DNA of 64,000 nucleotides, from NCBI GenBank assembly GCA_008727115.1, contig CP044131.1:1054001-1118000 (forward strand), given 5' to 3'. Positions within the stretch are counted from its first letter, which is position 1. Each line of letters starts with the position of its first letter. Source of the DNA: Comamonas testosteroni (lineage in GTDB: Bacteria > Pseudomonadota > Gammaproteobacteria > Burkholderiales > Burkholderiaceae_C). Both the position numbers and the translations under genes were made by a program. Below are positions 48,233 through 56,388 of the stretch, in pieces. Under the pieces are notes generated by a model. That model saw nothing but the letters and a program-made list of their open reading frames with translations. It was not told the DNA's origin and did not search any database.

Positions 48233-48538
48233 GTGTCTATTACCGCCTCTATCTGGCTCATCATCTTGGCTGCCCTTGTGGCAGCCAATTTGCCTTTTAT
48301 CAACCAGCGACTGGCCATCGTCGGCCCCGTCATGGCCGGGCGCAAGCCGCTGTGGGTGCGCTTGCTGGAAATGCTGGTGCTGTATCTGCTGGTTGGTGGT
48401 CTGGGTTTGCTGCTGGAGCGCCGTGCCGGTCAGATCTCGCCCCAGGGCTGGGAGTTCTATGCCGTCACGGGCACACTGTTTCTGACCCTGGCTTTCCCCG
48501 GCTTTGTGTACCGCTATCTGGTGCACCGCAAAGGCTGA
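48233..48538 (+). CDS. DUF2818 family membrane protein
   Basis: Small inner-membrane protein of 101 residues with three predicted helices (LIILAALVAANLPFI, LLEMLVLYLLVGGLGLLL, TGTLFLTLAFPGFVYRYL). The family is found next to nuoN in betaproteobacteria; its job, perhaps in complex I assembly, is not known to me. Start is GTG at 48233, right behind the nuoN terminator, so it depends on read-through or its own promoter. The DUF1178 gene follows 8 bp later. Confidence 0.85.
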   Translation: MSITASIWLIILAALVAANLPFINQRLAIVGPVMAGRKPLWVRLLEMLVLYLLVGGLGLLLERRAGQISPQGWEFYAVTGTLFLTLAFPGFVYRYLVHRKG

Positions 48539-48546
48539 AGGCAGTC

Positions 48547-49083
48547 ATGAAAGTGCTTGATCTTCATTGTCCCGCAGGTCATGTCTTTGAAGGCTGGTTT
48601 GCATCGGAAGGTGATTTTCAAAATCAGCTGCAGCGCCAACTGGTGCAATGCCCCATGTGCGGCGACAGCGATGTGACCAAGCGCTTGAGTGCTCCCAGAA
48701 TCAACCTGGGCGCACAGCCTCCTAAAACGGCACCAGCCGCGCAGAAAGCTTCGCCTGCTGCAGCGGCGCAGCCAGCTGCTGTGCCCGCGCAGGTCGCAGC
48801 ACCCAAGATGCCCGAGATCAGTGCCGAAGCACGCGAGCAACTGCACGCCATGCAAAGCGCCTGGATGCAGTGGTCGCGCAAGGTGGCGCAGAACACCGAA
48901 GATGTGGGCAAGCACTTTGCGGAAGAAGCGCGCCGCATGCACTACGGCGAGATTGAAGACCGTGCCATTCGCGGGCAGACCAGCACTGAAGAGGCGCTGG
49001 AATTGCTGGAAGAGGGCATAGGCGTCGTGCCCCTGGCCTTGCCCGAAAGCTCGGGTGGCGAAGGCGGAAGCAGCCTGCAGTAG
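48547..49083 (+). CDS. DUF1178 family protein
   Basis: Soluble 178-residue protein with a zinc-ribbon-like N-terminus: LDLHCPAGHVFEGWF and later CPMCGDSDVTKRLSAP. These are followed by an Ala/Pro-rich linker and a helical C-terminus that reads AEEARRMHYGEIEDRAIRG, the conserved DUF1178 end. The function is unknown. ATG 48547 is chosen; the frame is open further upstream only within the neighbouring gene. Confidence 0.87.
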   Translation: MKVLDLHCPAGHVFEGWFASEGDFQNQLQRQLVQCPMCGDSDVTKRLSAPRINLGAQPPKTAPAAQKASPAAAAQPAAVPAQVAAPKMPEISAEAREQLHAMQSAWMQWSRKVAQNTEDVGKHFAEEARRMHYGEIEDRAIRGQTSTEEALELLEEGIGVVPLALPESSGGEGGSSLQ

Positions 49084-49121
49084 TGCAGTCCCGCTCTTGG
49101 CCGCATCACCGCTCAAACACC

Positions 49122-49153
49122 AGCCAGCGCTTTCACAAGCCGCTGGCTTTTTT
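49122..49153 (+). terminator. Rho-independent terminator after the DUF1178 gene
   Basis: AGCCAGCG and CGCTGGCT form an 8-bp stem with an 11-base loop, followed by a T run. Confidence 0.85.
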
Positions 49154-49752
49154 ATTTTCATAGCAGCTTGCCCTTGCCTATCAAGGAAATAAGCATTGAA
49201 TGCGATTGAGTTAAAGGAGTAGTCAGCGCAAGGTGCTTTTTATTTAATAGCAATCTTTGTCGCTTTCTATATTCAATAGCGACAAATCGCAAGCATATTT
49301 CTTTAGCACTGGCTAGTAACTGAGCCGTTGCGCTGGTTATTGAGCTCTACGGGTTTTCTGCAGGTGTTGATTCGAGATAAGCAAGTGCTTGCAGATATTG
49401 AATCATCATTTTTGATAGCTGAAAGTGCTGGCCACTGCTTGGCTGCGACTCTTATATTAATATTTTTCGGACCGTTTTTCTGCTCTGTAAATTACTTTGA
49501 ACTCTGAGTTTGATGTAAGTGATTGCTTTCTTGTTGGTGACTATGGTCGCTTGCTGTGAGGGTAAGCGAGAGTCCGGTTTGGGCGCTGGCCTAGGAGTTT
49601 CCCGCTAAAGCCTGTGAATGCAGTGGAACAAGATCGCTGACGGTAAGTGGCTGCTCAACTTCATGAATCAAGTTTGTCAGCCACCCAGAGGCGAGAGAGT
49701 GCCAGTGGCTGCTCTGTCATTGTTGTCCTGCTTACGTATCGGCAAAGCGCGC
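49154..49752. other. AT-rich gene-free region upstream of livG, 599 bp
   Basis: No credible gene. Base composition is clearly more AT-rich than the flanks. It holds a degenerate GATAGC-like element (about 49156-49190), a better copy (49409-49447), a hairpin TGTCGCT/AGCGACA (49258-49284), and nested palindromes around GCAAGTGCTTGC near 49381. AT-rich runs such as TTATATTAATATTTTT near 49452 could hold the liv promoter, but no clear -35/-10 pair was found. Confidence 0.6.
49409..49447 (+). repeat. GATAGC hairpin repeat, diverged copy g
   Basis: TTTTTGATAGCTGAA is followed by AGTG, CTGGC, CACT and GCTTGGCTGCGA. The GATAGC box is intact; the arms are shortened to 4 bp but still pair. Confidence 0.5.
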
Positions 49753-50520
49753 ATGAGCGACCTTATTCTCGAAACCAGACAGCTCACCAAAGAGTTCAAA
49801 GGCTTTACCGCCGTCAGCAAGGTGGATCTGGCCGTGCAGCGCGGCTCCATTCATGCCTTGATTGGGCCCAATGGCGCAGGCAAAACCACTTGCTTTAATT
49901 TGCTCACCAAGTTTCTGGAGCCCACCTCCGGAATCATTCAATTCAACGGAGCGGACATTACCCGTGAAGCGCCGGCCCAGATTGCCAGGCGCGGCGTGAT
50001 TCGTTCATTCCAGATCTCAGCCGTCTTTCCACACTGCAGCTTGCTGGAAAACGTGCGCATCGGCCTGCAGCGCAAGCTGGGCACGGCCTATCACTTCTGG
50101 AGCAGCGAGAAGACGCTCAATCAGCTCAATGACCGAGCCATGGAGTTGCTGACCGAGGTCGGCCTGCAGGATCTGGCGGATGAATTGACGGTGAACCTGC
50201 CCTATGGTCGCAAGCGTGCGCTGGAGATCGCCACCACGCTGGCCATGGAGCCCGAGTTGATGCTGCTCGATGAGCCCACGCAGGGCATGGGCCATGAGGA
50301 TGTGGACCGCGTCACCCAGCTCATCAAGAAGGTCTCGGCGGGGCGCACCATTTTGATGGTGGAGCACAACATGAAGGTGATTGCCTCCATTGCCGACCGC
50401 ATCACGGTTTTGCAGCGCGGCGCAGTGCTGGCCGAGGGGCGGTATGAGGAAGTCTCCAAAAATCCGCAAGTCATGGAAGCGTATATGGGGACGACGGATG
50501 GGCAGCTTCAAGGGCACTGA
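49753..50520 (+). CDS. livG: Branched-chain amino acid-type ABC transporter, ATPase LivG
   Basis: One of two cytoplasmic ATPases of a high-affinity importer for branched-chain amino acids or related compounds (urea, amides and aromatic acids are alternatives). From ATG 49753 the 255 residues have Walker A GPNGAGKTT, Walker B LMLLDEPTQGM and the switch His in MVEHNMKVI. The signature motif reads NLPYGRKRALEIA, where LSYGQQR is usual. The frame is open upstream to 49618, but those residues do not fit the family. First gene of livG-livF-binding protein-livH-livM. Confidence 0.92.
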   Translation: MSDLILETRQLTKEFKGFTAVSKVDLAVQRGSIHALIGPNGAGKTTCFNLLTKFLEPTSGIIQFNGADITREAPAQIARRGVIRSFQISAVFPHCSLLENVRIGLQRKLGTAYHFWSSEKTLNQLNDRAMELLTEVGLQDLADELTVNLPYGRKRALEIATTLAMEPELMLLDEPTQGMGHEDVDRVTQLIKKVSAGRTILMVEHNMKVIASIADRITVLQRGAVLAEGRYEEVSKNPQVMEAYMGTTDGQLQGH

Positions 50521-50642
50521 ATGCTCCTCCTGTGTCGCTTCGCGCCTTCCCCCTCTCTCGCTTCGCGGGAGGGAGACAACACCTTCGCGGCGGGGCGGCC
50601 CTTGCTCGGTGTTTCTGACTTGGGCTCCGGCCAGTTTTGAAG
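50521..50642 (+). repeat. Dispersed intergenic repeat, CCCCTCTC type, copy 2
   Basis: The livG-livF spacer carries the second copy of the element at 1242-1368: CTTCCCCCTCTC, a small hairpin around CGCTTCGCG, then GGCGGGGCGGCCCTTGCTCG and a CCAGTTTTG end. It lies in the same direction as the genes. Confidence 0.75.
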
Positions 50643-50653
50643 TTTGGTAAACG

Positions 50654-51373
50654 ATGAATAAAGCAAGTACTCCGGCGCTGGAAATTTCGGGACTCAATGC
50701 CTGGTATGGCGAATCCCATGTGCTGCATGGCATGGATCTGCTGGTGAACCCCGGCGAGGTGGTGACGCTCTTGGGGCGCAACGGTGCGGGGCGCACGTCC
50801 ACGCTGCGCGCCATCATGGGGCTGACTGGCTCGCGAAAGGGCTCCATCAAGGTCAATGGCGTGGAAACCATTCACATGCCTACGCACAAGATCGCCCATC
50901 TGGGCGTGGGCTACTGCCCCGAGGAGCGCGGCATTTTCTCCAGCCTGTCCTGCGAGGAAAACCTGCTGCTGCCACCGCCCCTGAAGACCGGTCAGCCGGG
51001 TATGAGCATCGATGAGATCTATCAGATGTTCCCCAACCTCTATGAGCGCCGGAGCAGCCAGGGCACACGCCTGTCGGGCGGCGAGCAGCAGATGCTAGCG
51101 GTGGCGCGCATTCTGCGCACCGGTGCACGCTTGCTGCTGCTCGATGAGATTTCCGAAGGCCTGGCTCCCGTGATCGTGCAGGCCCTGGCCCGCATGATCA
51201 CCACGCTGCGCGAGAAGGGCTACACCGTGGTCATGGTGGAGCAGAACTTTCGCTTTGCTGCGCCACTGGCCGATCGCTTCTATGTGGTGGAGCACGGCCA
51301 TGTGGCTTTGCGCTTCGATGCCAGTGAGCTGGGTGAAAAGATGCCCGTGCTCAATGACTTGCTTGGCGTCTAG
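50654..51373 (+). CDS. livF: Branched-chain amino acid-type ABC transporter, ATPase LivF
   Basis: Second ATPase of the importer, 239 residues. The signature RLSGGEQQMLAVARIL is intact, as is the switch region MVEQNFRFA. Two motifs are unusual: Walker A reads GRNGAGRTST, with Arg47 where the ATP-binding Lys is expected, and Walker B is followed by Ile instead of Pro (LLLLDEISEGLAP). The codon is CGC, two changes from a Lys codon. The rest of the protein is well conserved, so it is probably functional as a heterodimer with LivG. Confidence 0.92.
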   Translation: MNKASTPALEISGLNAWYGESHVLHGMDLLVNPGEVVTLLGRNGAGRTSTLRAIMGLTGSRKGSIKVNGVETIHMPTHKIAHLGVGYCPEERGIFSSLSCEENLLLPPPLKTGQPGMSIDEIYQMFPNLYERRSSQGTRLSGGEQQMLAVARILRTGARLLLLDEISEGLAPVIVQALARMITTLREKGYTVVMVEQNFRFAAPLADRFYVVEHGHVALRFDASELGEKMPVLNDLLGV

Positions 51374-51437
51374 GGCTTTTCGGCCCGCTTGAAATTCTGT
51401 TTTCCCTTCACAACAAAGACCTAACCCGGAGATAAAG

Positions 51438-52634
51438 ATGAAAGCAAAACTGAGCGTTCTCTCTTGCATGCTGGCTGCCGCTGGCCTGGCCAGCCCTCTG
51501 GTCCAGGCCCAGGAAAAAGTGAAGATTGGCTTTGTGACCGATATGTCAAGCCTCTACGCCGACGTGGACGGCAAGAACGGAGCCATGGCCATTCAGATGG
51601 CGATTGATGACTTTGGCGGCAAGGCACTGGGCCAGCCCATCGAACTGCTGAGTGCAGACCACCAGAACAAGGCCGACATCGCTGCATCCAAGATGCGTGA
51701 GTGGATTGATACGCAAAACATCTCGCTGGCCTTCAGCGGTACCAATTCGGGTGCGGCGCTGGCGGTGTCTCAGGTCGCCAACGAAAAAAAGCGTGTGCAC
51801 ATCAACACCGGCGCAGGCTCATCGGCCCTGACCAACGAGCAGTGCAACCCCTATACCGTGCACTATGTGTATGACACCGTGGCGCTGGCCAAGGGAACGG
51901 GCGGTGCCGTGGTCGATCGCGGCGGCAAGGACTGGTTCTTTCTGACCGCCGACTATGCCTTTGGACAGGCGCTGGAGGCCGACACCACCAAGGTCATCAA
52001 GGCCAAGGGCGGCAAGGTGGTGGGCTCTGTCAAGCACCCGCTCAATGCCTCTGACTTCTCTTCCTTCCTGCTGCAGGCGCAAAGCTCCAAGGCCCATATC
52101 CTGGGGCTGGCCAATGCGGGCGGCGACACCATCAACGCCATCAAGGCGGCCAAAGAATTTGGCATCAACAAGACCATGAAGACCGCCGGTCTGCTGGTCT
52201 TTCTGACCGACATTCACAGCCTGGGCCTGAAGAATACCGAAGGCCTGCTGCACACCAGCAGCTGGTATTGGGATATGAACGACGAGTCGCGCAAATTTGC
52301 CAACAAGTTCTTTGCCAAGGCCAAGCGCATGCCTACCGATGTGCAAGCTGGCAACTACTCGGCCACCATGAACTACCTGAAGGCGGTAGAGGCGGTAAAG
52401 ACCACCAACCCCGAGAAGGTGATGGCCTACCTCAAGAGCACCCCCATCAGCGACTTCTACGGCAAGGGCGTGATCCGCCCCGATGGCACCTTCGCCCACG
52501 ATATGTATCTGATGGAGGTCAAAAAGCCTGCGGACTCCGCTAAGCCCTGGGACTATCTGAAGGTGCTGCAGACCCTGCCTGCCGACACGGTGTGGACCAC
52601 CAAGGCAGAAACCAAGTGCGCGCTCTGGAAGTAA
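51438..52634 (+). CDS. ABC transporter periplasmic binding protein, Leu/Ile/Val-type
   Basis: Periplasmic receptor of the importer, type I fold (Peripla_BP_6). The 398-residue precursor has a signal peptide ending near PLVQAQ. The mature part starts EKVKIGFVTDMSSLYADVDG, typical of this group, and includes ADHQNKADIAASKMREWID. The ligand is not predictable; related proteins with the MSSLYADVDG-type start are often tied to aromatic or carboxylic acid uptake rather than to leucine. GGAG stands before the ATG. Confidence 0.88.
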   Translation: MKAKLSVLSCMLAAAGLASPLVQAQEKVKIGFVTDMSSLYADVDGKNGAMAIQMAIDDFGGKALGQPIELLSADHQNKADIAASKMREWIDTQNISLAFSGTNSGAALAVSQVANEKKRVHINTGAGSSALTNEQCNPYTVHYVYDTVALAKGTGGAVVDRGGKDWFFLTADYAFGQALEADTTKVIKAKGGKVVGSVKHPLNASDFSSFLLQAQSSKAHILGLANAGGDTINAIKAAKEFGINKTMKTAGLLVFLTDIHSLGLKNTEGLLHTSSWYWDMNDESRKFANKFFAKAKRMPTDVQAGNYSATMNYLKAVEAVKTTNPEKVMAYLKSTPISDFYGKGVIRPDGTFAHDMYLMEVKKPADSAKPWDYLKVLQTLPADTVWTTKAETKCALWK

Positions 52635-52646
52635 TAGCGCAAAGGC

Positions 52647-52674
52647 CAGAGCAGCAGCCTGTGTTGCTGCTCTG
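52647..52674 (+). other. Intergenic hairpin after the binding-protein gene
   Basis: CAGAGCAGCA and TGCTGCTCTG form a 10-bp perfect stem with an 8-base loop and no T tract. Such hairpins after binding-protein genes usually protect the upstream mRNA and so raise binding protein over permease. Confidence 0.65.
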
Positions 52675-52706
52675 AAGCACACCTCACTCTCACCAGCGCA
52701 TCTCTC

Positions 52707-53591
52707 ATGGAAATCTTCGGTGTTTCATTGCCCGGCCTGATGAGCCAGCTCCTTTTGGGGCTGGTCAACGGTTCGTTCTACGCAATTCTGAGTCTGGGTC
52801 TGGCCGTGATCTTCGGCCTGCTCAATGTCATCAACTTTGCGCATGGCGCGCTGTTCATGCTGGGCGCCATGTGCACCTGGATGGCCATGAGCTACTTCGG
52901 CATCAACTACTGGGTGATGCTGATTCTGTCGCCGCTGGTGGTGGGGCTGCTGGGCGTGCTGATAGAGCGCTTTTTACTGCGCTGGATCTACAAGCTTGAC
53001 CACCTCTACGGCTTGCTGCTGACGCTGGGCCTGTCGCTGCTGATCGAGGGCGTATTCCGCTCCATCTACGGCGTCTCGGGTCTGGGCTACGACACACCAG
53101 AGTTGCTAGAAGGTGCGACCAATCTGGGCTTCATGATCTTGCCCAACTACCGCGCATGGGTGGTGGTGGCCTCCATCGTGGTGTGTGTGGCAACCTGGTT
53201 TGTGATCGAGAAAACCCGCATCGGTGCCTACTTGCGAGCAGGCACTGAGAACCCGCGTCTGGTCGAGGCCTTTGGCGTCAACGTGCCCGTGATGATTACG
53301 CTGACCTATGCCTTTGGCGCTGCACTGGCCGCTTTTGCCGGCGTGCTGGCTGCACCCGTCTACCAGGTCACGCCGCTGATGGGGCAGAACCTCATCATCG
53401 TGGTGTTTGCCGTGGTGGTGATCGGGGGTATGGGCTCCATCATGGGCTCCATCCTGACCGGGCTGGGGCTGGGGGTCATTGAAGGGCTGACCAAGGTGTT
53501 CTGGCCCGAGGCATCGTCCACCGTCGTGTTCTTCATCATGGTCATTGTTTTGCTGATTCGCCCCGCTGGCCTGTTCGGTAAAGAAAAATAA
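52707..53591 (+). CDS. livH: Branched-chain amino acid-type ABC transporter, permease LivH
   Basis: Inner-membrane permease, 294 residues, about eight helices. Begins GLVNGSFYAILSLGLAVIFG and LLNVINFAHGALFMLGA, the standard LivH pattern; the ATPase-contact loop is in LRAGTENPRLVEAFGVNV. It forms the channel with LivM, which starts 13 bp downstream. Confidence 0.94.
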   Translation: MEIFGVSLPGLMSQLLLGLVNGSFYAILSLGLAVIFGLLNVINFAHGALFMLGAMCTWMAMSYFGINYWVMLILSPLVVGLLGVLIERFLLRWIYKLDHLYGLLLTLGLSLLIEGVFRSIYGVSGLGYDTPELLEGATNLGFMILPNYRAWVVVASIVVCVATWFVIEKTRIGAYLRAGTENPRLVEAFGVNVPVMITLTYAFGAALAAFAGVLAAPVYQVTPLMGQNLIIVVFAVVVIGGMGSIMGSILTGLGLGVIEGLTKVFWPEASSTVVFFIMVIVLLIRPAGLFGKEK

Positions 53592-53604
53592 GAGGGCGCA
53601 CACC

Positions 53605-54600
53605 ATGAAATCCAAGACGCTTGTTCAACGCATTGCCCCTGTGGGCTATGGCCTGCTGCTGCTGGGCCTGATTGCTGCGCCATTTCTGGGTGCCTACCCG
53701 GTGTTTGTGATGAAGCTCATGTGCTTTGCACTGTTTGCTTCCGCTTTCAATCTGCTGCTGGGCTATACGGGTCTGCTGTCCTTTGGCCATGCAGCCTTTC
53801 TGGGAGGGGCGGCCTATGTGGCGGGCTACAGCATCAAGGCCTGGGGCTTTACGCCCGAAATAGGAATGCTGCTGGGCACTCTGGTCGGCGCTCTGCTGGG
53901 TCTGGTCGCAGGCTGGCTGGCCATTCGCCGTCAGGGCATTTACTTCTCCATGATCACGCTGGCATTGGCGCAGATGCTGTTCTTTGTGGCGCTGCAAGCC
54001 AAGTTCACCGGCGGTGAAGACGGGCTGCAAGGTGTGGCCCGTGGCAAGCTGTTTGGCGTGATTGACCTGAGCAGCGATCTGACCATGTATTACGTGGCCC
54101 TTGTCGTTGTGGTGCTGGCCTTCTTGCTGATCGTGCGCACCATCCATTCGCCTTTTGGGCAGGTGCTCAAGGCCATCAAGGAAAACGAGCCTCGCGCCAT
54201 TTCGCTGGGCTATGACGTCAACCGCTTCAAGCTGCTGGCCTTTGTGATCTCTGCTGCCCTGACAGGTCTGGCAGGCTCGCTCAAGACGCTGGTGCTGGGC
54301 TTTGCCACCTTGTCCGATGTGCACTGGACCACCTCAGGGCATGTGATTTTGATGACGCTGATGGGGGGGCTGGGGACCCTGTCCGGCCCGATTCTGGGTT
54401 CTGCCGTGGTGGTGGCGCTGGAGAACAAGATTGGTGAGTTCGGTACTTTCCTGGCGCGCACCACGGGCGTGGAGTGGTTCAGCACGCTGGGCGAGTCCGT
54501 CACCATCGTCACCGGCCTGATTTTTGTGCTGTGCGTGCTGCTGTTCCGCAAGGGCATCATGGGCGAGCTGATTGCCTGGCTGGAGCGCAAGAGTTCTTAA
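53605..54600 (+). CDS. livM: Branched-chain amino acid-type ABC transporter, permease LivM
   Basis: Inner-membrane permease, 331 residues, about ten helices. LLLGYTGLLSFGHAAFLGGA and AIKENEPRAISLGYDVNRFK are the LivM marks, the latter being the coupling loop. Last gene of the operon; a terminator follows. Confidence 0.94.
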   Translation: MKSKTLVQRIAPVGYGLLLLGLIAAPFLGAYPVFVMKLMCFALFASAFNLLLGYTGLLSFGHAAFLGGAAYVAGYSIKAWGFTPEIGMLLGTLVGALLGLVAGWLAIRRQGIYFSMITLALAQMLFFVALQAKFTGGEDGLQGVARGKLFGVIDLSSDLTMYYVALVVVVLAFLLIVRTIHSPFGQVLKAIKENEPRAISLGYDVNRFKLLAFVISAALTGLAGSLKTLVLGFATLSDVHWTTSGHVILMTLMGGLGTLSGPILGSAVVVALENKIGEFGTFLARTTGVEWFSTLGESVTIVTGLIFVLCVLLFRKGIMGELIAWLERKSS

Positions 54601-54627
54601 GGTTGTTGGACTTCTTCGTTTGATGCA

Positions 54628-54655
54628 GGGGGCCGCTTTGCGGCCCTTGGTTTTT
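54628..54655 (+). terminator. Terminator after livM
   Basis: GGGCCGC, a TTT loop and GCGGCCC, then TTGGTTTTT. Stem of 7 bp. Confidence 0.75.
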
Positions 54656-54848
54656 GGGGCTTTTATAGGCCATAAGCAGTCTTCGATCATTGATCCGGGT
54701 GAGTCATTCCAAGCTCCAACCTCGTATTTTTAGGTTGGCCAAAGTAGCTTGGAATTGCTCACAAACATCTATGTGGATAGATTCATGCTTGTCAGAATAA
54801 CTGGCATGTTGGCCTGTCGTCTAAATATGGTTAGGCACTAAGTTTCAT

Positions 54849-55508
54849 ATGAGCGATTTATATAAACAACGTTTTTCTGAAGTGCATGCTCAGATGGAGT
54901 CGCTCCTCGCTTCTCAGAAGAATGTTTACAACGAATTTATCAACCGCAGCCAAATCGAGATTGAGGGCGCAGCCTTACTCGAATGGAAGATTAAGGCGAA
55001 GAATTTGCTTAACAAAGCTTGCGGAGTCGAGTCGGAGCACTATCAAGCATTTTCCCAAAACGAAAATCCGGGCGCGTACGGAAGTAACCTCGACACACTT
55101 CGGCTCTTAAAAGCCATCTTTATGGCCGCACGTGAAGACTACGAAGGCGGCTACCTTAGGTCTACGAGGTCATTAATTCAAGCTGAAGTCTTTGATTCCG
55201 AATTGGAACAAGCGAAAGCTTTACTTGATGCAGGCTACAAATCTCCTTCTGCAGTGGTGGCAGGTGTTGTTTTAGAGACCTCACTGCGCGAACTATGTGA
55301 TCGACATAGCATCCCGCACGGCAAGCTCGACAAGATGAATGCTGATCTTGCAAAAGAAGGCGTATTCAACAAACTTCAACAGAAGCGCATCACGGCCATC
55401 GCAGACGTTAGAAATTTAGCTGCACACGGCAAACCCGATGAATTTAGCGAGGCTGACGTAAGTGACATGATTCGCGACATTACTCGCTTTGTTGCTGAGT
55501 ACCTGTGA
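54849..55508 (+). CDS. HEPN-like (DUF4145-like) protein, orphan
   Basis: A 219-residue soluble protein whose base composition is lower in GC than the neighbours, suggesting transfer. The N-terminal half is a long helical segment (QRFSEVHAQMESLLASQKN). The C-terminal domain (about 110-219) carries GVVLETSLRELCDRH and then VRNLAAHGKPDEFSEADV. The latter holds R188-x4-H193, the Rx4-6H motif of HEPN domains, many of which are RNases in defence or toxin systems; DUF4145 proteins end this way. No partner (MNT antitoxin, restriction gene or helicase) is adjacent. RNase activity is an inference. Confidence 0.65.
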   Translation: MSDLYKQRFSEVHAQMESLLASQKNVYNEFINRSQIEIEGAALLEWKIKAKNLLNKACGVESEHYQAFSQNENPGAYGSNLDTLRLLKAIFMAAREDYEGGYLRSTRSLIQAEVFDSELEQAKALLDAGYKSPSAVVAGVVLETSLRELCDRHSIPHGKLDKMNADLAKEGVFNKLQQKRITAIADVRNLAAHGKPDEFSEADVSDMIRDITRFVAEYL

Positions 55509-55739
55509 AACGAGGCGTGTACAGCGGACGATGATCTGTACCACTACGTAGCACCCAGATGAGCTAACCAATAGGTGGAGTGGCCTGTCGCCCTTCCAAT
55601 CTCTACGCCGCTCACCTTTTCCTTTAGTTGGCTGACGGTCTGCTTTGTGTCGTTTGCTGCTACTCAACAGCAACCTACTCGAACTCGGACAAGATGCCTG
55701 ATTTGCTTGCGGAGGGCGGGTCTTGGCCCGCCTAGCCGA

Positions 55740-55930
55740 CCCACTTTCTGCTGCCAGAAAGTGGGCAAAGAGCAAGGCCCCTACTGCCACCGACCCCTTC
55801 GCTTCGTTTCACTACGCTGCGGGGCAACCTGCGCCGCCAAGGGCTTGGGTCTGTGCGGCCCAACTCGCTGCGCGCTTGCAGCGCTTCGCTCAAACAAACG
55901 GCCGCAGAAGTGATGACGATACAGTTGCAC
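55740..55930 (+). repeat. Repeat block A with a 10-bp stem-loop
   Basis: Opens with CCCACTTTCT/AGAAAGTGGG (55740-55749 and 55756-55765, six-base loop). Later comes the core CCCAACTCGCTGCGCG, then GCGCTTCGCTCAAACAAACG (about 55858-55908). The core is matched in inverted orientation by block B. Confidence 0.65.
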
Positions 55931-56022
55931 TCTGCGGTGCAACTGCCAGCCCCAAGCCCTTGCCGTCGCAGGCGGCGGCACAAGGGACAGGGAATCGGGT
56001 ACGGGATAGTTTCTTTGTTGAA

Positions 56023-56060
56023 TTGATAGCTGCAGGTCAAGACAACACCTTGACTAAGGG
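56023..56060 (+). repeat. GATAGC-type repeat, copy i
   Basis: TTGATAGCTGCAG, then GTCAAG, a spacer, CTTGAC and TAAGGG. The arms differ entirely from the AGCGCTT arms of other copies but still pair. Confidence 0.6.
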
Positions 56061-56185
56061 ATAATTTCGTCACAAATCATGCAGGCCGTCCGCTCCCGCA
56101 TCCTCCCGTGTGTCAGCGCCTGCGGCACGACGTTCAGGCTGCGGGCAACGCTGCCGAAGGACAGCGTTGCATCAACCTCTGACTT

Positions 56186-56335
56186 GCCGCCGTTTGTCTG
56201 AGCGAAGCGGCTACACCGCGCAGCGAGTTGGGCGGTACCGCAGACTGAGCGGAGTGAAACGCAGCGCAGGGACGCGGACAGTCGGGTCGCCTTTTCTTTT
56301 GGTACTTATCTTTTGGCGAAGCAAAAGAAAGTACC
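56186..56335 (-). repeat. Repeat block B, inverted relative to block A
   Basis: On the minus strand it opens with a stem-loop, GGTACTTTC..CAAAAG-type arms (56301-56335), then TGCGTTTCACTCCGCTCAG, and the core CCCAACTCGCTGCGCGGTG followed by CGCTTCGCTCAGACAAACGG (56186-56234). The core aligns with block A over about 50 bp with few differences. Confidence 0.65.
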
Positions 56336-56388
56336 TAGCCTGCCGGGGCGAGACCTGGCTTCTGTCGCTGGCGACAAAACAAAACCTA

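Noticed and set aside
50203..50240. LivG signature motif NLPYGRKRALEIA as evidence of an inactive ATPase
   Set aside because: The signature of LivG proteins is naturally LSYG-like rather than LSGGQ, and Walker A, Walker B and the switch His are intact.
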